Below, one piece after another: positions 57,254 to 64,000 of a stretch of 64,000 bases of DNA (its first letter is position 1; the number at the start of each line of letters is the position of its first letter). Position numbers and translations under genes: made by a program. Origin of the DNA: Podospora pseudoanserina (taxonomy: Eukaryota; Ascomycota; Sordariomycetes; Sordariales; Podosporaceae); contig NC_085921.1 of NCBI RefSeq assembly GCF_035222485.1, forward strand, positions 3,286,001 to 3,350,000, given 5' to 3'. Below the pieces are notes generated by a model, which worked only from the letters and a program-made list of their open reading frames with translations, did not search any database and was not told the DNA's origin.

Positions 57254-59104
57254 TCAGCCCCTGAGAGCGACCAGAACAAGACTCGTTGCCAACGCCGGCA
57301 GTCCCTCGTCAACCACCAACTTCTCCCCTTCCACCTTCCACCCCTTCACATCCCCCCACAAAACCCCCTCCACCGTCGTCACATTCGTCCCCCCCAAATC
57401 CACCTCCACCCTCCCTTCCAAATCCGCATACCCCCCATTCACCACCCCAACCAACCCCTTCTTCTTGTCTCCATCAACCCACACCGCCGCGTCGACGACC
57501 TCAACCCTCTCATTCCCCCTCACCCTCGTTCCCACCCCCCTCGGCCCCTCGACTTGATCACCCCCCACAACAAACCCCCTCACCATCCCCCCCGTCACAA
57601 CCTTAGCCAACTGCCCATGCGCCTCCGCAAGGACAGTGCTCGTCGGCCAAAGCCAGCTTATGATCCCCTTGGCACCATGGTTAAAAGCCAAAACATTCAT
57701 CGCGTGCTCCTCCCCCACGGTGGGGTCCCTCAGCCAGTAATCCTGCCCGTGGAAACTTTGGGGGTTGTGGAATTTTGTCTTGGGCCAGAGGCCGAGCCAG
57801 CGTTCGTGCTGGCCCAAAGTGTCGAGGCGGGAGGGGACGTCCTGGACGATGCCGAGGCAGTTGTCGCAGCCGCAGTCGCCGTGGGTGAGGTTGCAGGCGG
57901 TGTTCCATTTGGAGAAGGTGGCGTTTATGCCGATGGGGTAGACGTCTGACATGAGGATGTCGGCGCCGGAGCTGTACTGGGCGAAGTGGTAGTTTTGGCA
58001 GTTTAGGGTGATGACGCTGGGGTGGTACGGGTCCAGCTCCCGGATCCTGGATCGGGCGGCGACGGGGAGGTGGAAGGGGTCTTGCCAGCCGTCCGGTCTT
58101 CGTGCTGTAAGCATAGAAACGATGGGGGTTTTTCGAAAGGGGGGTTGGGTGCATACTCATCCGCGGTCCAGTACGCAAAAAGCCCCTCCTTGGCCCTCGC
58201 CCGGAGAACGTTCTCCTCGACATAGCTCAGGTTCTTGTACCCATAGCGGAGGTTGTACATGTATTTCAGATCAATTCCGTCCATGTGACTCAACACCTCC
58301 GGAATCTCGGCCCAACTGGCCAGGGGCACCATCCCCGTCAGCCCCAAGTCTCGGTACGCATCGATCAGCTTGGTGTCGTTTTCTCGTAGGAAGTTGTCGT
58401 GCGAAGCGTAGAACCCATACGGTAGGTACGGCTCAAAGGTATTGTTCGAAGCGGCGTTCTTCACCCAAAGCCCGCCTTTCCAGCTGTCGATCCGGGTGAT
58501 GCTCCCGTTTGTTTTATCCGGCAAATACGAGACGTTGGCTGTTGCCGTCCAACTTGGCTGACCTGACTCCGGGGCGCCGTAGAGAACGACCGGGTAGGGC
58601 TCAAGTCTGGGGGGGCCGAGATGGGAAAGGTTGAACGGGAAGCGGTTGCCTGTTGTGTTGACTGGAACAGTTGCTTGAACCAAAGGGGCGTCGGTCTCGG
58701 CTGAGTTGATGGAGAAGACGAGCCTGCCGGCCCACCGGGTCGTGGAGTTGGTAGGCGGCCAGATGGTGCCGTGGTACGGGGAGAAGGCAGCGTTGACGAC
58801 GAATTCACCGGTTGTTTCGGTGGAAACGTAGAGGCTGTATCGGGGCTGGAACTGGACGTGGAGGAGAGGGCAGCCGCAGGGATGGGGAGGGGGTTCGACT
58901 GTCTGTCCGCCTGGGTCGAAGTTGGGATACCTGTTGGTGTTAACAATTATCCCTGATAAGATGTGAGGAGAGAAATTACCCAGCTTCATACACCTTCCCG
59001 CACCATCTCGGCCAATCTGGGTTATTTCCCGTCTGTTGAGAACTCACCGGTGATACCAGCAGCACGCACGTCACCACGGTTGTCCATAGCTGTGACCAAA
59101 CCAT
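57254..59104 (-). CDS. Secreted protein, glycoside-hydrolase-like, activity unknown
   Basis: Extracellular protein of 580 residues. Exons 59104-58980, 58930-58157 and 58097-57254 with introns of 49 and 59 nt. Residues 1-22 (MVWSQLWTTVVTCVLLVSPV and SS) form a signal peptide. Next: WPRWCGKVYEAG, YPNFDPGGQTVEPPPHPCGC, an all-beta region, then LPYGFYASHDNFL, LTGMVPLASWAEIPEVL, AYWTADEPDGWQDPF (restored only by splicing at 58157/58097), SGADILMSDVYPIG, CGCDNCLGIVQDVPSRLD, WLGLWPKTKFHNPQSF, and HGAKGIISWLWPTS. This order of alternating strands and carboxylates (W-T-x-D-E and D-V-Y-P) is what a TIM-barrel glycosidase would show, but I cannot assign a GH family and the catalytic pair is a guess. Seven or more N-glycosylation sequons and paired cysteines support secretion. 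The start is chosen for the signal peptide. Confidence 0.8.
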
Positions 59105-59596
59105 CCTGCTTCCACCTTTCCAACGAGATAACGTTGGTGTCATTGAAGAAGAGGTGAAGAGCGGGGAAGGCCCGTCTTATGAGATATGCTGTGTGATATT
59201 GCCCACATGCAGCCCACACTTTATCCGCGGGCAGGGTTCGAGAGACGATCGCGGGCTGGCGCATCCCGGGTAGCACCCGCAAATGAGGAGCTCTTGTCCG
59301 CCGGGAGTTGCGACTGTGTGGGTGTAACATTGCATATCGATCAAAGGGAAAGGTCCCGTTCCGACCTAAAGTCTCTGTTATCATCCATTGTTCGCTTCTA
59401 GGAGTCGGTTGCCATGAGCCGGAAATGCAAATCCATGTCCTCTCCCTGTTTGATCTTGTAAATGTTTGGTTGAAGCGATCTAATTCTCAATTATGGGTAT
59501 CGTTGAAGACATTATCCCCTTTTCTCTTCATGTTCTCGTATCCATTTGTTCTTTTCCCCCCTTCCCCCTTCCCCCATCAATCACACCATCATCCCA
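59105..59596. other. Intergenic, promoter of the secreted-protein gene
   Basis: Upstream region of the secreted-protein gene and 3' flank of the permease gene (same strand). No other feature supported. Confidence 0.55.
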
Positions 59597-61229
59597 TCAC
59601 CTCCCCAAATGCCTCCTCTCCACCCACCTCAAAGGCACATACAACAACCCCGACACGACAAAAGCCAACTCAAACCCAATATCCCCCGTCGTCCTCGCAA
59701 TCGGCCCCGTCCACCACACCTGCGCCATACTCGGCACCACAACCGCAAAGCTCAACGCCACACTCCCCAGCGCCGCCACCCCCCAAGGTAGCAAACCCGC
59801 ATCGTTCCACGCCTCAGGATCATACCTTCCACAATCCCCCTTCCTATACACAAAATGCTCCACCAGCACCACCCCTAAAAACGCCGAACTCCAGTACCCA
59901 ATCAACGCAAGAAAATTCTCCATGTTCAGAAAGAAATCGTCCGCCGCCGCGATGCTAACAGGTATCATGATCGCCACGAGCACAATACTAAACATATACC
60001 TGGGCACCTTGAACAGCACCGGCACCAACATCTGGAAGTTGAGCGTGATGCTGTACGACGTCGCCGCCAGGTTCCCAAGCAGGGTAAAAGCAAGGACAAC
60101 AACGAGGAACTTCCCGAACCCGCCCGCCGGAGCGAGCATAGCGTCCAGGATGCCGCCGACAAGCGTCTCGTTGTACTTGTCCTGCCAGGTGGGGTTGTTC
60201 GGGATCGCACCACCGACAGCCGCGCCCAACGTCATTAGCAGAATCGTTGGGGTCGCCAGGCCAAAGTAAGAGTAGCAAAAGATCTTGACAGAAGACGTGT
60301 CGGGCTTGAGGTAAGTGGTGAAATCGGATGCGAGGCACGCCCACGGGACCATGTACGAAGCCATGATCATGCCATAAGACAGAACAGCGGACGCTTTGGC
60401 CGGTTCGGCAGGGACCTGGTTGGCGAGGTCCCTTCCTCCACAGCCGGCGGCGACGATGATGGCGATAAAGGCCGGAATCCAGGCGTAGCGCTCGTAGATG
60501 TGGAGCCACTTGTAGCCGCAGAAGGAGATGACGAGGGTGACGAGGGAGATGATGACTATGCCGACTGTGACGGAGAGGTTGCCGTCGGCTACGGCGGAGA
60601 GGCATTGGCCACCGATGACGGCGATGATGATGCAGAAGCCGGTCATGGTGGCCAGGTTGAGGAAGACGGGGATGGAGACGATGTAGCGGCTGGGGTTAGG
60701 GTGTAAGTATTTTGTTATTGCGGAGGGACAGGCGGGTAGCTCACCCGAAGCTGTATCTGGCTTGGATCATTTGTCTCATGCCGGTTTTTGGTCCCAAGGT
60801 TGCGAGGTAGGCCGGCAGGAGGGTGGTCAACAGGACGAAGAACAAGATGACAAGGGAGCTGTCTCTGAGACTGAGCCCAGAGGCAGGTCCGATCATGCCA
60901 AAGGCGATACTGTTTGTTCGTTCTCTTGTCAGTTTCTTGTTATTATGTCAAATGGCAAAGGGTACTCACGGCAAGATATTAGCATTCATAGACCACCACA
61001 ACGTGAAAATATTGATCGTCCTATCCACCGTCCTCTCCTTGACAGGAATCGGCGCCACACCTCTCAACTCAACTCGCCCAAAGACAATGGCCTTGTGAGC
61101 AAGATCACGGATCCGAGTCCAAGCAGCAACAGGGCCATCGTTGGTGGTGACTGCTGTCGTGTTCTTCTCGGTATCAACATCAACACCGTATGGTGGTTTT
61201 TCCTCCAGCCTGTCGTCCGTGGTGGCCAT
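59597..61229 (-). CDS. fcyB: Purine-cytosine permease, NCS1 family (Fcy2/FcyB type)
   Basis: Plasma-membrane proton symporter for purines and cytosine. Exons 61229-60970, 60909-60745 and 60689-59597, with introns of 60 and 55 nt (GTGAGT...ACAG and GTGAGC...CCCAG), give 505 residues. Conserved NCS1 pieces: VERRGVAP-like VELRGVAPIPVKERT, NIFTLWWSMNANILP, IAFGMIGPASGLSLRDSS, ATLGPKTGMRQMIQARYSFG, then RYIVSIPVFLNLATMTGF, GYKWLHIYERYAWIP and MIMASYMVPWACLASDFTTY. Twelve hydrophobic segments can be drawn. The N-terminal tail (about 45 residues) is polar and cytosolic, the usual site of ubiquitylation. The start is the first ATG after the last upstream stop-free leader; earlier in-frame codons up to 61358 include a Met-less stretch that is not conserved. 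Neighbouring secreted-protein gene is on the same strand 492 bp downstream. Confidence 0.92.
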
Positions 61230-61960
61230 CTCGACTGCTCGTTGATAAGACGGAAATCTTGGATGAACCGTCAAACTTGGGATGAAACAACAAAAAAAAG
61301 ACAATATAAAACCAAGATATAAAGTCAACCCAGAAAATGAGTCAACCCTACACTGCACGGACAGGTATTAAGCTGAAAAAAAGAAAGAAAAAACCTCTCT
61401 TCCTCTGCCGAGCCCAGATCTGTTTGGCTTAGAGCTTCGTCTCTTTGAGGTGCAGGAGTGAAGGTCCAAGACCCCACCCCCACTTTGATAGCTTGGCCCG
61501 GGGTGTTTTGAGACTGAGTCATCGTGATCGGGCAGAATGGAGAATGAGACATGGGCTATTCTGCTGTGGGACTGGTTTGACGATCGAATTGAAGGACTCG
61601 GCTTGTAGAATATTTTGGCGTGGTGATGAAAGTGCCGAAGGGTAGCATCGGTATCTGTCGGGAAGTGGCGACAAAAAAACGGCTGCGATGCGACCTCGAG
61701 ATCTGGACGGCTCCCGCCATTTTTGATGGAGATATCAGATGAACTCTTGTTGCTTGCCATGGCTAGACATAAAAGCTCAGGTTTCCAACAAAAAGCCCAA
61801 TGTAATGGTACTTCTTTTGTTGCTTGTATGGTTGGTTACTTTGATCTGATGTTGAAGTGACGGGGTGTGTGCGTGTGTGTACCAGGGTTGGGGTTTAGAG
61901 TGCGTATATTGCCAAGATCTGGTGATGGGGTCAAGTGGGGACAAAAAAAAGAAAGAAAAA
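61230..61960. other. Intergenic, permease promoter
   Basis: Upstream region of the permease. It includes A-rich runs next to the 5S-like fragment. No gene supported. Confidence 0.5.
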
Positions 61961-62008
61961 ACATACAACACCAGGGATTCCCCAGTGGTCACCCACCTGA
62001 GTACTGAT
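61961..62008 (-). pseudogene. Truncated 5S rRNA gene (3' part only)
   Basis: On the minus strand the sequence reads AGTACTCAGGTGGGTGACC, then ACTGGGGAATCCCTGGTGTT, then GTATGTTTTTTC. This matches the 3' half of filamentous-ascomycete 5S rRNA (GGGTGGGTGACCACC, GAATCCCTGGTGTTGTATGT, T-run) from memory of the Neurospora gene. Past 62008 the similarity stops, so the 5' half with the A box is missing. The T-run would have been its pol III terminator. Confidence 0.7.
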
Positions 62009-62139
62009 CTGGCGATATGTCACAGTTAACCCAACAGCAGGCCGCGCCACATGTGGGGCGCAGGACGTCCCCAGCCAATCATTAAGGAAGTCAGGAAACA
62101 GCCAATCAGGGTTGGACGAAGTGCTATGGCGCCAAGACC

Positions 62140-62243
62140 CACGAGCACTCTGCAGGATGCAAGATGCTAAGGATGATCGGAGGCATAGCACCACGAGCAC
62201 ATCGCAGGATGCAATGTGCTAAGGGTGATCGGGGCCGTAGCAG
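62140..62243 (+). repeat. 52-bp direct tandem repeat, two units
   Basis: Units begin cacgagcac at 62140 and 62192 and share gcaggatgcaa, gctaagg and gatcgg in register; a partial third unit starts at 62244 (ggcgagcacc). Exact 52-bp spacing. Confidence 0.85.
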
Positions 62244-62269
62244 GGCGAGCACCTTAAGGTCCTAAGGTC

Positions 62270-62277
62270 TATATATA
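62270..62277 (+). promoter_or_regulatory. TATA box within the repeat-like unit
   Basis: TATATATA followed by a G/A-rich stretch. No gene can be tied to it, so it is best read as an element-borne promoter remnant. Confidence 0.4.
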
Positions 62278-62559
62278 CGGAGGAACTGGCTGGTGTAGAT
62301 AGACAGTTCCGCAGTATGCAATACAAGTCACAATCGTTGGTATCTAGACTGTTGTGATTGAGACAAGCCATTTATTGTATACTGTTTAGCTGTACCGAAC
62401 CAGGATTTTTCAGAAGTGCCTTCAACCAGTATCCCTTTCAGAGGTTCTGGATAGGGGTTCGTCACAGAAATCCGGGGATTTACTAAAACGTTTGTTCGAT
62501 CTCGTAGCCTTACTATCGATTAAACGTAGCGAACCCCTTTTATAAGGGCTCAAAAAACC

Positions 62560-62960
62560 ACTACCTGCCAATCGCATTAGCACCGCTATCGAGAAAATAA
62601 ACCTAAAGAAACATTTTAACATTATATAAACTTAGATATTAGTATACTGCCGGAAGCGCTAAAACGTATAGATGGTTATTCGTAGGTTTCTTAGTATGTA
62701 AGTACCAGGTTATGCCGGAGATCTAGAGCGGTAATACCATCCATAGTGTGGTAACTATAGAAAATATTTAAGTAGTAATAAAATAATAGAGGGCTTCCCC
62801 TTAAGCTTCTCAAAATAGGATATTGTCTAGTAATTTCACCGTCCACTCAGAAGGGGGCCCGATGGTCTCTACCCCTAAGGATATCGAAGTGTTAACCGGG
62901 ACGGGTTAAAGTATCGTATCGTAAAGTTGGCTGTTTTGCTGCCCGTAAAGACATAAAAGT
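62560..62960. other. AT-rich, TpA-rich tract (RIP-like)
   Basis: Locally AT-rich with many TA steps (for example near 62620-62660 and 62755-62800) and no coding frame, unlike the surrounding genes. In filamentous ascomycetes this pattern follows repeat-induced point mutation of a former repeat. The original element cannot be named. Confidence 0.4.
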
Positions 62961-63694
62961 GGTGTTAGGTTGTACTACCAAGGCCTGTTGTCAGTACGAT
63001 GCGCGCCAATGAGAGCATTTGCACACTGACCTCTTTTTCGACCTAAGGCAAGTTGTAACTCTCCTGCGTTTGCCATGGATGTTAATCTCGTGCTCATAGA
63101 CGCCAAGGGCGCATTGACAACATGTCTTGGGCCACCTGGTACATTGCTCTGAGGGGGAAGTGTTGCATGATGAGCTCGACCTGAGCTGGAGCATATCTAT
63201 TGGTTCTCTGTTCAGCTCTTGGGACATCTCAAGCCATTCATTAACCGGTACTTGAGGCCCGCCTTACCGTTACACAACTCCTCAACGTATGTCGAATCAT
63301 GGACACTTTAGGTAGCAGAGAGACAACATAGGTAGCGAAGACACATTGAATAGCAATAACATTTTGCCCAATCCGATTTGCCTCTTCCCTCTTCAATGCG
63401 ATGCCTCCAGTCATGATGAGCCACCTTTCGGTCCTTTTCGAACGGGTTGTTCTGCGGTGAACCCGATGGCTTCCGATTCACCAGTCAGAGATATACCTTT
63501 GACTGTTACACAACTTCTTTTATACATACTGCATATGTACTACCGTTGTCATCATGTGATATTCCGTCTCGATAAAGCCCAAGTCAGGCTAATTAGGCTC
63601 TGATGAATTTTCTTCCCTGACAACAACAACAACTACAACAGTTACCCAGACACCGAGTTCCAGTCCCCGAACCCTGGAAGTGCACCTACCAACA
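62961..63694. other. Intergenic, upstream of the partial gene
   Basis: No coding, RNA or repeat feature supported. The final 60 bp are probably the leader of the gene starting at 63695. Confidence 0.5.
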
Positions 63695-64000
63695 ATGGAT
63701 TCCGTCCACTGTTCACACAAAGAACTTCCTTCCTACCTCTACCGAATACAGGGAAAGACGACCCAAACACAATATGACACATCCGAAGGTCTCGAAGCTA
63801 GGGACACCACGACACTATTTGGGAGGACATCAGGCCAGGACAAATTCAGCAAAGCTGTCTACAACCAATTTGACTGGTATTTCGAAGGCCGCACTCAATT
63901 CATCTCTTTCTTTTCAAGCAAAGACCATGCAACCAATTGGGGGCATAAACTCAAGAAATGGAGACGAGGAAGCCGCAGTAATGATGACTGGAGCATCCTC
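63695..64000 (+). CDS. DUF7587-like protein, N-terminal part, runs off the window
   Basis: First 102 codons of a gene cut by the window end. The translated order YLYRIQGKTTQTQYDTSEGL, EARDTTTLFG, FSKAVYNQFDWYFEGRTQFI, SFFSSKDHATNWGHKL resembles the fungal DUF7587 domain (a Tyr-Arg start, a W/R pair, then the phrase S-x-F-S-x-x-x-H-A-x-N-W). Proteins with this domain are lineage-specific and of unknown function, often in repeat-rich or accessory regions, in keeping with the RIP-like tract next to it. No intron is visible in this part. The ATG is in an acaATGg context. Confidence 0.7.
   Translation, partial: MDSVHCSHKELPSYLYRIQGKTTQTQYDTSEGLEARDTTTLFGRTSGQDKFSKAVYNQFDWYFEGRTQFISFFSSKDHATNWGHKLKKWRRGSRSNDDWSIL

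Larger units (their letters stand above)
62018..62420. mobile_element. Repeat-like unit fused to the 5S fragment, possible LTR fossil
   Basis: Begins TGTCACAG right next to the 5S remnant, contains a 52-bp tandem repeat (62140-62243), a TATA box (62270-62277) and a following leader-like segment. This layout (TG start, internal promoter, insertion into a pol III gene) is what an LTR would look like, but no matching end, primer site or internal coding region can be shown. Family and age are undetermined; it looks fragmentary. Confidence 0.35.

Noticed and set aside
62422-62622. 66-codon minus-strand frame next to the repeat-like unit
   Set aside because: Lies in AT-rich probable repeat remnant; no match to a protein I know and no ATG-supported gene context.

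Overview
The window reads as nuclear DNA of a filamentous ascomycete, most likely a Sordariomycete. Nearly every confident gene resolves only after removing short introns (about 49-66 nt, GTRNGN donors, CTRAC-type branch points, YAG acceptors). The tRNA-Arg carries a nuclear-type intron, and a fragment resembles Neurospora-type dispersed 5S rRNA. Gene density is one gene per 2-3 kb on mixed strands, without operons. The species is an inference.

Layout. 0.5-6.8 kb: housekeeping genes ded1 (DEAD-box translation helicase), orc2 (origin recognition) and, head to head with orc2, gep4 (mitochondrial PGP phosphatase for cardiolipin). 6.8-14.5 kb: gene-poor stretch with a TATA-driven Myb/SANT-like gene whose leader holds an exact-period 21-bp repeat, a tRNA-Arg(ACG), and an F-box-like gene with an internal 52-codon duplication. 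15.1-26.9 kb: trm61 (tRNA m1A58 methyltransferase), a CipC-like stress protein, a 1259-residue WW-domain disordered protein, and an EF-hand MscS-type channel.

27.4-36.5 kb is the accessory heart of the window. It holds three tandem, same-strand copies of an unrecognised multi-pass membrane protein gene, all damaged to different degrees, followed by a poorly resolved hypothetical locus. 36.5-46.4 kb: a basic/proline-rich unknown gene with one frame break, a PAF-acetylhydrolase-like lipase, a vacuolar M18 aminopeptidase, and the SPX-EXS phosphate transporter syg1, which starts with a 5-nt coding exon. 49.6-61.2 kb: a disordered unknown, the CAF-1 large subunit, a DUF3140 protein, an M50B-like membrane metallopeptidase, a secreted protein of undetermined activity, and an NCS1 purine-cytosine permease. 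62-64 kb: a 5S rRNA fragment fused to a repeat with its own TATA box (possibly an LTR fossil), an AT-rich tract that looks RIP-mutated, and the first 102 codons of a DUF7587-like gene running off the window.

There is no biosynthetic cluster, CRISPR array or intact transposon. The genes act in separate core processes (translation, replication, chromatin assembly, phosphate and nucleobase transport, proteolysis). The most unusual material is the decaying tandem family, the 21-bp heptad-coding repeat, and the 5S-linked repeat.
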